Of a DNA stretch of 21,114 nucleotides, positions 12,964 to 21,009 are shown in pieces. The stretch's first letter is position 1. Each line of letters begins with the position of its first letter. Position numbers and translations under genes: made by a program. The notes beneath the pieces are model-generated. The model had not been told where the DNA came from, did not search any database, and saw only the letters and a list, made by a program, of their open reading frames with translations. Location: contig JAQCNN010000034.1 in NCBI GenBank assembly GCA_028275005.1, positions 1-21,114 on the forward strand, in the 5' to 3' direction. Source of the stretch: Salinirussus sp. (GTDB taxonomy: Archaea > Halobacteriota > Halobacteria > Halobacteriales > Haloarculaceae).

Positions 12964-15081
12964 TCAGAAGGTGTCGTCGACGCGGTCGGCCGACAGCGCC
13001 GCGAGCGGGACCCGCCGGCCACCGGTTTCCTCGGCTAACAGGTCGGTCAGACCGCGGCCCTCGTCGGCGTCCACGACGAGGACGTGTGGGTCGCGTTCGG
13101 CGAGTGTCCGGGCAGCCTCCCGCGTGGCTTCGACCGGGCTGTCGCCGGTGTTTGTGCGTCCGTCCGTCACGCAGACGACCGTCGCGGCACCGGGGTCTGC
13201 ACGGTCGAGTATCTCCGTCGCCGCCCGGAGGCCGGCGGGTAACGGGGTCCGGTCGGCCGTCGGGAGCTCCTTCAGGTGACGCGCCGCCATCGTCACACTG
13301 TCTGTCGGCGGCAGGACAACCTCCGCGTCCTCGCCGGCGAAGGTGACGACCGCTACCTCGTCGCGACCCTGGTACGCGTCCCGCAGGAGTTCGAGGACGG
13401 TGCCTTTCGCGGCCCGCATCGCCGGCCGCATCGAGGCGCTGGCGTCCACCACGAAGACGACCAGGGCCGACGCCTCGCCCGCCCGGACGGACTGCCTGAG
13501 GTCCCGCTCCCCGACGTGTGAGGCCCCCCGGGCTGCGGCGGCCCGGGCCGAGGCTGCCGCGTCGACATCACCGTCGCGGTCCGCCTGCTGGGTCCGCACG
13601 CGTGCGCCTCTCCCCTGTGTACTGGGGGTCGCGTCGGCCCGGGAGCCGGCGTCGACGCCCTCCGGTACGTCGACCTCCGGCGCCGACAGCTCCGGTGCGG
13701 CGCTGTCGCCGACCCCCGCACGGCGCTGGCCGGGCACCAGCGGTGTCCCCTGCTCCTGTTCGCCGTCCTCCGAGGGCTCGTCACTGTCCTCGCCACTGCG
13801 GCGGTCCCCCTCACCGGACTCGTCTGTGTCCCCACCAGCGGGTGCGGGCTCCGGGGACTGGTCGGGTCCGTCGGGCTCGTCGCGGTTGGCCGGCTGTTCG
13901 TCGCAGCCGGTGGTCGGTTCCCCCTCACCCGCGTCCGACTCCGGGGGTTCGTCCGGGTGGCCGTCGGGGTCGGCGTCCGGCTCGCCTTCCTCCTGTGCTC
14001 CAGTGTCGTCGTCCGACGGCGTCCTGTCTGTCTGCTCCCCACGCTCCTCGTCGCCTTCGTCACCTTCGTCGCCCTCGCCGTCCTCGAAGTGGTCGTCGAT
14101 GACCTCGTCGGGGTCGGGGGCATCGTCGAACGGGGTCGACCGCGCCCGGTGTGGGAGTGCTAGCTCCGCGGCCTTTTCGACGTCGGGCTCGATGACGCGC
14201 TCGCGTCGGTTCAACGCGGCGAAAGCCCGGGCACCCCTGGCTATCGCGATGTCCCCGCGGTGGCCGTCGACACCCGCCTCCCGGCACAGCTCTGCGATCG
14301 TTGCGAGATACTCCTCGGGCAGGGAGACGTCCGCGAGTGTGTTACGAGCGGCCTCCAGTCGTTCCCGGACGGCCGCGTCCGGCTCCCCGCTTTGCCGTGT
14401 CTCGCCGAGTGCCTGTTCGATGATCGCGACCCGGTCCTCGGTGTCCTCGCAGGCAGTGACCGTTGCCTGGAGGGCAAAGCGGTCCCGGAGCTGCGGGCGG
14501 AGGTCACCCTCCTCCGGGTTCATCGTCCCGACTAGCGTGAACTCCGCGGGGTGAGTGACGCTGACCGCGTCGCGTTCGACCCGGTTGACGCCGCTGGCCG
14601 CGGCGTCGAGGACAACGTCGACGAGGTGGTCCTCGAGCAGATTCACCTCGTCGACGTAGAGCAGTCCACGGTTGGCACGGGCCAGCAGGCCGGGGTCGAA
14701 CTCGTGGTCGCCGGCCATCGCGTCCGCGACCGACAGCGACCCTACGACCCGCTCGCGGGTCGCCCCAAGCGGCAGTGTGACCAGCGGCACCGGTCTGCGC
14801 TCGACAGGGAGGTCGGTCCGCTCCCGGCAGTCCGGACACTGCCGGTCGGGGTCCGCCGGCGGACAGCCAAACGGGCAGTCCGCAACCGCCTGCTGGTCGG
14901 GCAACAGCTCCGCCAGCGCCCGGACCGTGGTTGACTTGGCGGTCCCCTTCTCCCCGCGGACGAGTAGGCCGTCGAGACCGGGGTCGGTTGTCACTGCCAG
15001 CAACGCCTCCTTCAACTGTTCCTGTCCGACGACCTCGCCGAAGCCGGGGGAAGACTTTTGTTTCGCGCCTAATTCAATCAT
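12964..15081 (-). CDS. chlID: ChlI/ChlD-fused AAA+ and VWA chelatase subunit (ChlID)
   Basis: The 705-residue protein is the ATPase and VWA subunit of a class I metal chelatase, the probable partner of CobN in place of CobS and CobT. The AAA+ module (about 10-330) has Walker A GEKGTAKST (43-51), Walker B LLYVDEVNLLEDH (D144, E145) and the sensor-like GTMNPEEGDLRPQLRDRF. A four-cysteine insertion C69, C73, C82, C85 (CPFGCPPADPDRQCPDC) looks like a zinc or cluster site. A very acidic Pro/Asp/Glu-rich linker (about 330-530) follows. The VWA domain (about 536-705) has the MIDAS motif VVDASASM (D546) and CVTDGRTNTGDS. It is divergent from cobN over only 35 bases, sharing one inverted repeat. Its ATG lies inside that repeat, and the message looks leaderless. 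Confidence 0.92.
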   Translation of the reverse strand: MIELGAKQKSSPGFGEVVGQEQLKEALLAVTTDPGLDGLLVRGEKGTAKSTTVRALAELLPDQQAVADCPFGCPPADPDRQCPDCRERTDLPVERRPVPLVTLPLGATRERVVGSLSVADAMAGDHEFDPGLLARANRGLLYVDEVNLLEDHLVDVVLDAAASGVNRVERDAVSVTHPAEFTLVGTMNPEEGDLRPQLRDRFALQATVTACEDTEDRVAIIEQALGETRQSGEPDAAVRERLEAARNTLADVSLPEEYLATIAELCREAGVDGHRGDIAIARGARAFAALNRRERVIEPDVEKAAELALPHRARSTPFDDAPDPDEVIDDHFEDGEGDEGDEGDEERGEQTDRTPSDDDTGAQEEGEPDADPDGHPDEPPESDAGEGEPTTGCDEQPANRDEPDGPDQSPEPAPAGGDTDESGEGDRRSGEDSDEPSEDGEQEQGTPLVPGQRRAGVGDSAAPELSAPEVDVPEGVDAGSRADATPSTQGRGARVRTQQADRDGDVDAAASARAAAARGASHVGERDLRQSVRAGEASALVVFVVDASASMRPAMRAAKGTVLELLRDAYQGRDEVAVVTFAGEDAEVVLPPTDSVTMAARHLKELPTADRTPLPAGLRAATEILDRADPGAATVVCVTDGRTNTGDSPVEATREAARTLAERDPHVLVVDADEGRGLTDLLAEETGGRRVPLAALSADRVDDTF

Positions 15082-15091
15082 AGTTGTATTA
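15070..15091. promoter_or_regulatory. Candidate operator at the chlID/cobN divergent promoter
   Basis: On the plus strand TAATTCAA-TCATAG-TTGTATTA. The arms are inverted repeats at 7 of 8 positions, the most symmetric of the four copies. It covers the start codon of chlID (15079-15081) and lies 26 bases before the cobN ATG, where the TTGTATTA arm could also serve as the cobN TATA region. ggtttaataacg (15103-15114) could serve as chlID TATA on the minus strand. One site could control both directions. Confidence 0.65.
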
Positions 15092-15116
15092 GAGCAAACA
15101 GAGGTTTAATAACGTT

Positions 15117-18100
15117 ATGCCAACGGTTGGACTCTACACGGCGACCGAGAACGAGCTAGGGGCGGTCGGAGCGGCGGCCGAGCGGGTCGACGCCGACCTG
15201 GTCGCGCGGTCGGAGGGCGACCTCGACGGCCCCGAGGACACCGAGGCCTTCCTCGACGAGGTGGAGGAGGCAACGGCGGTTGTCCTCTGGCTCCACGGCG
15301 GGAAGGACAGTATGCCAGGCTACGAGACCGCGGTCACGCGACTCCGCGAGGCGGGGGTTCCCCTGGTCGTGAAGGCGACCGGGGACGCGTTCGCCCTGGA
15401 GGACACGACCGCGCCGACGGCCGACCGCGAGCAGGTGTGGGCGTACCTCGAGCGCGGCGGGACGGCGAACATCGAGAACTGCCTGCGGTATCTGGTCGAC
15501 ACCTTCGGGACCGAGCAACGGGAGTACGACGACCCGGTCGACCTGCCGACCGAGGGGGTCTATCACCCGGACCACCCGGGCGCGACCTACGAGGAACTGC
15601 GGGCCACACTCGACCCCGAGACCCCGACAGTGGCCGTCTGGTTCTACGAGTCACACTGGACACACGAGAACACCCGCTACGTCGACGCGCAGGTGCGGGC
15701 CATCGAGGCACAGGGGGCCGACGCACTGCCGGTGTTCTGTAACCCAGCGGCTGAGACGGAGGGGCAGTGGAACGCCGAACGGGTTACCGAGGAGTGGCTG
15801 CTCGAGGGCGGCGAGCCGGTCGTCGACGCCGTGCTCTCCTCGTTCATGTTCTCGCTGTCGATGGACGAGCGCGGCCGGTCGGCGAACGACGAGGGCGACA
15901 CGGCGGAGGACGTCTTCCTCGACAGACTCGGCGTCCCGGTGCTCCAGACGGTGACGACGATGCGCTCGCGCTCCCGGTACCAGGGGAGTGAGACCGGCGT
16001 GATGGGGTTCGAACTCGCGCTGTCGGTGGCGCTGCCGGAGTTCGACGGGAACGTCATCACCCACCCGGTCAGCGGCAAGGAGCGCACTGAGGATGCGGCC
16101 GGTATCGGCAGCGCGCCGAAACAGCACTTTCCGGTCAAGGACCGGGTCGACCACGCGGCCCGTCTCGCCGTCAACTGGGCGGAGTTGCAGTACAAGCGAA
16201 ACAGCGACAAGCGGGTGGCGGTCGTCCTACACAACTACCCGCCGAGCGACGACGGTATCGGGACGGCCTTCGGGCTGGACTCCCCGGCGAGCACCGTCAA
16301 CCTGCTCGCGGAACTCGACGCCCGCGGATACGACACCGGGTCGGTGGCCCCCGAGAGCGGGCAGGCGCTGGTCGAGCGGCTGACCGCGCAACTGACCCTC
16401 GACGACAGGTGGGTCGCCCCGGAGGACGTCCGCGAGCGGAGCGTCGACGTCGTCGAGCCCGGGCAGTACCGGGCGTGGTTCGACGCGCTCGACGCCGGCT
16501 TCCAGGAGAACGTGGTCGATGAGTGGGGCGACCCGCCGGAGCGCCCGTTTGCCGTTCCCGGCGTGGAGTTCGGGAACGTCCTCGTGACCGTTCAGCCCCC
16601 GCGCGGGTTCGGGATGGACCCGAGCAAAGTCTACCACGACTCGGACCTCCAGCCGCCACACGACTACGTGGCCTTCTACCGGTGGCTCCGCAACGCCTAC
16701 GCGGCGGATGCTGTCGTCCACCTCGGAACGCACGGGTCGGTGGAGTGGCTGCCGGGCAAGACGGTCGGGCTGAACGGGGAGAGCGCCCCCGACCAGCTGG
16801 TCGACGACATCCCGAACGTCTACCCGTATATCGTCAACAACCCCGGCGAAGGAACACAGGCAAAGCGACGCTCGTACGCCGCGGTGGTCGACTACCTGAC
16901 ACCGCCAATGGCAAACGCCGGCACGTACGACGACCTCGCCGAGTTGGAGGAACTCGCCGACCGCTACCGGGAGGCGGGGATGGAGGACGCGAGAACCGAC
17001 AACGGCGAGCAACTCGAGCAGCTCATCCGCGAGACTGTCGACGACCTCGACCTGGCTGTCGAACTCGGCATCGCCGGCGAGGTCGACGAACAGGCCGACG
17101 TCCGTGGGCCCGACGCGGCGGGGTCGACCCTCGCGGAGGGGGCGGTCGACGGTGCGACGGTCGACATCGACGAACTGGTCGAGCGCGTCCACGCGTACCT
17201 GACCGACGTGAAGACCACACAGATCCGGAAGGGGTTACACACCCTCTCGGAGCCACCCGCCGGCGACGACCTCGTGGAGTATCTCGTCGCACTCACCCGG
17301 CTAGAGAACCCCGGCGCACCCTCGCTGCGCGAGAGCGTTGCCGGTGTCCTCGGGGTCGACTACCAGCGGATGCTCGACGAGCCCGGCGCGTACGACGAGA
17401 CGCTGTCGATGACCTACGCGGCGGCCGCCGACCGGGTGCACCAGACGAGCGTCGACCTCGTGGAGACGCTTGCGGCCCACGACTTCGACGTGCCCGAGTC
17501 CGAGGAGGAGGCCGGCCCCGGTGCCGGGACGACGGTGAATCTGATGGTCGTCGACATCGAGCCGCTGGGTGACGCCCGGGCGGTCTCGGGCGCACACGGG
17601 CGCCTGCGGGAGGCACTCGCGTTTATCTGCGAGGAGGCCGCCCCCCGGGTCCGCGGGGCCAACGAGGAGGTCTCACAGGCCGTGGACGCGCTGAACGGCG
17701 AGTACGTCGAACCGGGCGGCAGCGGCGCGCCCACCCGCGGCGGCGTCGACCTGTTGCCGACCGCGCGGAACTTCTACACGCTGGACCCCCGGAAGGTCCC
17801 GGCAAGGTCCGCCTGGGAGGTCGGGAGTGAGGTTGCCGACGGCGTCGCTGCGCGCCACGAGGACGAGGAGGGGGAGTACCCCGAGGAGATTGGGGTCGTC
17901 GCCTGGGGAACCCCGACCGTCCGCACGCGCGGCGAGACGGTCGCACAGGTGCTCGCGCTGATGGGGGTCCGGCCCGAGTGGACCGACGCCGGCCGGGTCG
18001 ACGGTGTCGAGCCGGTCCCGCTCGAGGAACTCGGCCGTCCCCGGATCGACGTGACGACACGCGTCTCCGGGCTCTTCCGGGACGCCTTCCCACAGGCGGC

Positions 18101-19010
18101 GAGTGTCATCCACGACGCCGTCGACGCGGTGGTCGCCCTGGACGAACCCCACGCAGAGAACTACGTCAAAAAACACGTCGAGGAGGAGGCCGCGGCGATG
18201 GCCGACGCGGAGGACATCGACGTGGCGGAGGCGCGTGACGCGGTGATGGACCGTGTGTTCACGACGCGTCCGGGCGGGTACGGCGCGGGGACGAACAAGG
18301 CCGTCGACGAGGGGAACTGGGAGGATCGTGGCGACCTCGCCGAGGTGTACGTCCAGTGGGGCGGCTACGCGCTGGGCTCGCGCGGGACGGCGAGTGAGGC
18401 ACACGACGCCTTCGAGCGCCGGCTCTCCTCGGTGGAGGCAACGGTCAAGATCGAGGACACCGCCGAACAGGACGAGTTCGACTCCTCGGACTGGTACGCC
18501 TTCCACGGTGGGTTCATCTCCGCCGTCACCGAGATCGCCGGCCAGGAGCCCGCCTCGTACGTCGGCGACTCCGCGGACCCGGACAACGTCGAGGTGTACA
18601 CCAACGAGGAGAAGGTCCGCAAGGCGATGCGGGCCCGCGTCCTGAACCCAGCGTGGCTCGACTCGATGGAGGACCACGACTACAAGGGGGCGGGTGACCT
18701 CTCGACGACGGTCGACGTAACGCTCGGCTGGGACGCCACCACGGGCGTCATCTCGGATACACTGTGGGCGGAGGTCGCCGACAGCTACGCCTTCGACGAG
18801 GACCGCCAGGAGTGGCTGCGTGACGTCAACCCCTGGGCGCTCGAGTCGATTACCGACACCCTGCTAGAGGCCATCGACCGCGGCCTCTGGGACGCCGACG
18901 GTGACACCGAGCAGCGGTTACGCGACCTCAACCTCCAGGTCGACGGGGACCTGGAAGCACGCGCCGGCCACGTCGCCGAGCCGGAGGAGGTGGCAAGCGA
19001 TGACGACTGA
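15117..19010 (+). CDS. cobN: Cobaltochelatase large subunit CobN
   Basis: CobN is the porphyrin- and metal-binding subunit of the ATP-dependent cobaltochelatase, which in the late-insertion pathway puts cobalt into hydrogenobyrinate a,c-diamide. At 1297 residues it has typical family length. Recognised blocks include VWFYESHWTHENTRYVDAQV, LSSFMFSLSMDERGRS, RVAVVLHNYPPSDDGIGTAF, VTVQPPRGFGMDPSKVYHDS, AVVHLGTHGSVEWLPGKTVG (about 534-553), NVYPYIVNNPGEGTQAKRRS, TARNFYTLDPRKVPARSAWE, FTTRPGGYGAGTNKAVDEGN and DMTLGWD-like DVTLGWDAT. Histidine in GTHGS and the FHGG motif (AFHGGFISAVTE) are kept. It pairs with the divergent chlID and not with CobS/CobT. It overlaps cbiC by 11 bases. Confidence 0.96.
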   Translation: MPTVGLYTATENELGAVGAAAERVDADLVARSEGDLDGPEDTEAFLDEVEEATAVVLWLHGGKDSMPGYETAVTRLREAGVPLVVKATGDAFALEDTTAPTADREQVWAYLERGGTANIENCLRYLVDTFGTEQREYDDPVDLPTEGVYHPDHPGATYEELRATLDPETPTVAVWFYESHWTHENTRYVDAQVRAIEAQGADALPVFCNPAAETEGQWNAERVTEEWLLEGGEPVVDAVLSSFMFSLSMDERGRSANDEGDTAEDVFLDRLGVPVLQTVTTMRSRSRYQGSETGVMGFELALSVALPEFDGNVITHPVSGKERTEDAAGIGSAPKQHFPVKDRVDHAARLAVNWAELQYKRNSDKRVAVVLHNYPPSDDGIGTAFGLDSPASTVNLLAELDARGYDTGSVAPESGQALVERLTAQLTLDDRWVAPEDVRERSVDVVEPGQYRAWFDALDAGFQENVVDEWGDPPERPFAVPGVEFGNVLVTVQPPRGFGMDPSKVYHDSDLQPPHDYVAFYRWLRNAYAADAVVHLGTHGSVEWLPGKTVGLNGESAPDQLVDDIPNVYPYIVNNPGEGTQAKRRSYAAVVDYLTPPMANAGTYDDLAELEELADRYREAGMEDARTDNGEQLEQLIRETVDDLDLAVELGIAGEVDEQADVRGPDAAGSTLAEGAVDGATVDIDELVERVHAYLTDVKTTQIRKGLHTLSEPPAGDDLVEYLVALTRLENPGAPSLRESVAGVLGVDYQRMLDEPGAYDETLSMTYAAAADRVHQTSVDLVETLAAHDFDVPESEEEAGPGAGTTVNLMVVDIEPLGDARAVSGAHGRLREALAFICEEAAPRVRGANEEVSQAVDALNGEYVEPGGSGAPTRGGVDLLPTARNFYTLDPRKVPARSAWEVGSEVADGVAARHEDEEGEYPEEIGVVAWGTPTVRTRGETVAQVLALMGVRPEWTDAGRVDGVEPVPLEELGRPRIDVTTRVSGLFRDAFPQAASVIHDAVDAVVALDEPHAENYVKKHVEEEAAAMADAEDIDVAEARDAVMDRVFTTRPGGYGAGTNKAVDEGNWEDRGDLAEVYVQWGGYALGSRGTASEAHDAFERRLSSVEATVKIEDTAEQDEFDSSDWYAFHGGFISAVTEIAGQEPASYVGDSADPDNVEVYTNEEKVRKAMRARVLNPAWLDSMEDHDYKGAGDLSTTVDVTLGWDATTGVISDTLWAEVADSYAFDEDRQEWLRDVNPWALESITDTLLEAIDRGLWDADGDTEQRLRDLNLQVDGDLEARAGHVAEPEEVASDDD

Positions 19011-19731
19011 CCCCGCTGGCGAGGACGGGTTCGAGGAGTACGCCGACCTCGGTGCGACCACCGAGAACGCCATGGAGATCGCTGAAACGAGTATGGACCG
19101 CGTGCGAGAGCTCGTCCCCGAGGAGACGCTCGCGGACCGGATGCGAGGAAAGGCCGTCCACGCGACCGGGGACCCCGAGTTCCAGCATCTCGTCCGGTTT
19201 ACCGGTGCCAGTGAGTCGGAGCCGGTCCGGGCTGGCGCGCGGGCAGTCCTCGCGGAGCGACCGGTCGTCACGGACATCACGATGGTGAAGGCGGGTATCA
19301 CCGGCCGGGGCCACGACTGCCCGGTCCGGAAGGCGATCGGTAACGGCGCCACCCTCGCCGCGGAGACGGGGATGACCCGTACGGCCGCGTCGGTCCTCGA
19401 GTTGGACAGACAGGGTGTCTACGACGACGCTATCGCCGTTGTCGGAAACGCCCCCACAGCGGCCCTCGCCCTGGCGGACTGCATCGCCGAGGGGACCCGG
19501 CCTGCGGTCGTCGTCGCGACGCCGGTCGGGTTCGTGAAGGCGACCGAGAGCCGCGAGCGCCTCCGAGCGGTCGCCGCCGAGTGTGGCGTTCCCGCGGTAA
19601 CGAACGTCGGCAGGCGGGGTGGTAGCGGGCTGGCCGCCGGGCTGGCGAACGAACTCGTCCACGTCGCGAGCGATGCCCGGGACGGTGACGTGTCGCTACA
19701 GGCCGGGTCGGACCAGGAGGGGGACGGCTGA
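19000..19731 (+). CDS. cbiC: Cobalt-precorrin-8 methylmutase (CbiC)
   Basis: CbiC (CobH in the aerobic route) moves the methyl group from C11 to C12, producing cobyrinate. From the ATG at 19000, preceded by GGAGGAGGT (18982-18990), the product is 243 residues. Family features are MEIAETSMDRVRELVPEETL, GKAVHATGDPEFQHLVRF with the probable catalytic histidine H54, VVTDITMVKAGITGRG, AVVGNAPTAALALADCIAEG and VVVATPVGFVKATESRERLR. The first 20 residues are an acidic haloarchaeal extension and the last 20 are low complexity. An upstream in-frame ATG at 18901 lies within cobN and is rejected. Overlap with cobN suggests translational coupling. Confidence 0.94.
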   Translation: MTTDPAGEDGFEEYADLGATTENAMEIAETSMDRVRELVPEETLADRMRGKAVHATGDPEFQHLVRFTGASESEPVRAGARAVLAERPVVTDITMVKAGITGRGHDCPVRKAIGNGATLAAETGMTRTAASVLELDRQGVYDDAIAVVGNAPTAALALADCIAEGTRPAVVVATPVGFVKATESRERLRAVAAECGVPAVTNVGRRGGSGLAAGLANELVHVASDARDGDVSLQAGSDQEGDG

Positions 19732-19742
19732 GCCACGGCGGC

Positions 19743-19767
19743 GGCCCCGACCCGACAGCCCGGGGCC
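19743..19767 (+). terminator. Hairpin after cbiC
   Basis: The stem ggccccg (19743-19749) and cggggcc (19761-19767), 7 bp with an 11-base loop, starts 12 bases after the cbiC stop. It is followed within 8 bases by an AT-richer run (taaacaaaagtgtta). It is a plausible transcription end for cobN-cbiC. Confidence 0.4.
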
Positions 19768-19891
19768 TGCTACGGTAAACAAAAGTGTTACACTCCTGAT
19801 GGCCGACCCGGACCGCTCGAACGGCCAGTTCTGAGGGAGCCTCGTTATCGACCGACCGGTCCGCGTCGTCCCCGGTGTCGCCCCACCGCGG

Positions 19892-20662
19892 TCAGCGGCC
19901 GGGGCCCTCCCCGTCGGCGGCCATCGGTGCCCGGGCTGAGGCAAGCGCGTCCTCGAAGGAGGCGGGGCCGTCTCTGTCCACCGCGCGGGCGCTTGCTACA
20001 CCTGCTTCGAGCGCGTCGGTGACACCCGGGTGGGTCCCGAGCGGGTTCGCGTAGGCGAGACCGCCACGGTCGAGGTCGAGCCTCTGGGGGATCGACTGCT
20101 CTGTGGCGTCGTCAGGCGCAGCGAACACCGGTACCACGACCGCCTGACTCGTCGGTAGATTGTACCTGACACACTCCACGGCGGGGTTCTGCAGGAGGTA
20201 ACACGCCCGGACGGCGCCGTACTCGTCGCGGAGGCGGTCGGCGTGGGTCTCGACCATCCGACGGGAGTAGCTGCCGGCGCTGTTTCCCAGCCCGACCAGC
20301 GCTAGCCCGACGTCCGGCCCCGGTTCGACGTGTTCGGCCGCTCGGTGCCGGACCGCCCGGGTGACGGCCGGGTGTCGACCGACCGGCTCGCAGTACCGGA
20401 GGTCCGCGTCGAGATACGACAGTGCCCGTGGCACCTCGTCGACCGTCTCGTGGGTGTGTGCCGGGGACGCCGGCACCACGTATGCTCGCTCAGTCTCGAC
20501 GGCGGTGAGGTCGTCACGCAGGTCCCGGACCGGGTCGGACCCGTAGGTGAGAACCCGCACCACGTCGGCCATCTCGCGCTCGCGCAACCGGTCGGCGTGG
20601 GTCTCGTACGTCGACCGGCACCCTGTTTCGCGCCCGATGAGCAGGAGTGTGTCGTCAGTCAT
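19892..20662 (-). CDS. CbiX-like two-half chelatase-fold protein lacking GHGS motif
   Basis: The 256-residue protein has two CbiX/chelatase-like halves. Half one (about 5-110) has LLLIGRETGCRSTYETHADR, AYVVPASPAHTHETVDEVPR and YCEPVGRHPAVTRAV. Half two (about 117-222) has ALVGLGNSAGSYSRRMVETH, AVVVPVFAAPDDATEQSIPQ and AYANPLGTHPGVTDAL. The ETHADRL heptapeptide recurs at 20-26 and 138-144. In both halves the usual GHGS histidine is replaced (GRET, GLGNS), while a histidine pair (H69, H71) is kept at the second metal position of half one. So it is either a non-catalytic paralogue, a cobalt-binding protein, or a chelatase with a rearranged site. The 22-bp inverted repeat abuts its start codon, tying it to the B12 genes. 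The ATG at 20662 is the only sensible start. Confidence 0.8.
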   Translation of the reverse strand: MTDDTLLLIGRETGCRSTYETHADRLREREMADVVRVLTYGSDPVRDLRDDLTAVETERAYVVPASPAHTHETVDEVPRALSYLDADLRYCEPVGRHPAVTRAVRHRAAEHVEPGPDVGLALVGLGNSAGSYSRRMVETHADRLRDEYGAVRACYLLQNPAVECVRYNLPTSQAVVVPVFAAPDDATEQSIPQRLDLDRGGLAYANPLGTHPGVTDALEAGVASARAVDRDGPASFEDALASARAPMAADGEGPGR

Positions 20663-20684
20663 GTGTACAAGTTTTGTTGTGTTA
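20663..20684 (-). promoter_or_regulatory. Candidate operator adjoining the CbiX-like start codon
   Basis: Minus strand TAACACAA-CAAAAC-TTGTACAC. The left arm and core ACAA-N6-TTGT match the cbiT site, including the shared spacer tail AAAC. The outer right arm is less symmetric. It directly precedes the ATG and lies downstream of a minus-strand TATA-like ttattttt (20722-20729). A further short palindrome caag-cgga-cttg (20688-20699) lies between. Confidence 0.55.
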
Positions 20685-20865
20685 CCGCAAGCGGACTTGT
20701 CTCCACCGTCGTCGGGCTCTCAAAAATAACTTACGGAGATGTCGGGCCGACCGGCAGCGAGGGTGAGTAGTTCCCCGGATAACAGCCGGCGGTCACGACG
20801 ACCACAGTCCGCTCAGCACGGGCTGGCCCACGCGTGAGGGGTCCATCGACGCTGCCGTCCGTGAA

Positions 20866-20875
20866 GGCTTTAATC
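20866..20875 (+). promoter_or_regulatory. TATA-like box of tRNA-Leu
   Basis: The AT-rich ggctttaatc lies about 30 bases before the first base of the tRNA-Leu in otherwise GC-rich sequence, the expected place for an archaeal TATA box. Between the preceding gene and this site (20685-20865) I see no coding sequence. Confidence 0.5.
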
Positions 20876-20899
20876 GTCCCCCTCAGAGGATGAGTGCGT

Positions 20900-20983
20900 G
20901 CGAGGGTAGCCAAGCCTGGAAACGGCGGCGGACTCAAGATCCGCTCCCGTAGGGGTCCAAGGGTTCAAATCCCTTCCCTCGCA
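20900..20983 (+). tRNA. tRNA-Leu (anticodon CAA)
   Basis: The acceptor stem gcgaggg/ccctcgc, anticodon stem gcgga/tccgc around loop ctcaaga (anticodon CAA, 20935-20937), a long variable arm (tcccgtagggg region) and T arm aaggg-ttcaaat-ccctt make a class II tRNA of 84 bases. Discriminator base is A, as expected for leucine. No intron is present and CCA is not encoded. Confidence 0.95.
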
Positions 20984-21009
20984 CTGCCCGGACCCACGCG
21001 GTCCCTCGC

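Noticed and set aside
12732..13022. N-terminal extension of CbtA upstream of 12731
   Set aside because: It overlaps cbtB and the end of chlID in another frame and lacks family sequence. The ATG at 12731 starts exactly at the CbtA hydrophobic N-terminus and overlaps the cbtB stop.
13343..14554. 403-codon plus-strand frame opposite chlID
   Set aside because: Ser/Pro/Arg-rich shadow of the acidic linker of ChlID. The minus strand has Walker and MIDAS motifs.
16227..17192. 321-codon minus-strand frame opposite cobN, and a similar one at 17673-18677
   Set aside because: Antisense shadows of cobN, which has conserved blocks along its full length.
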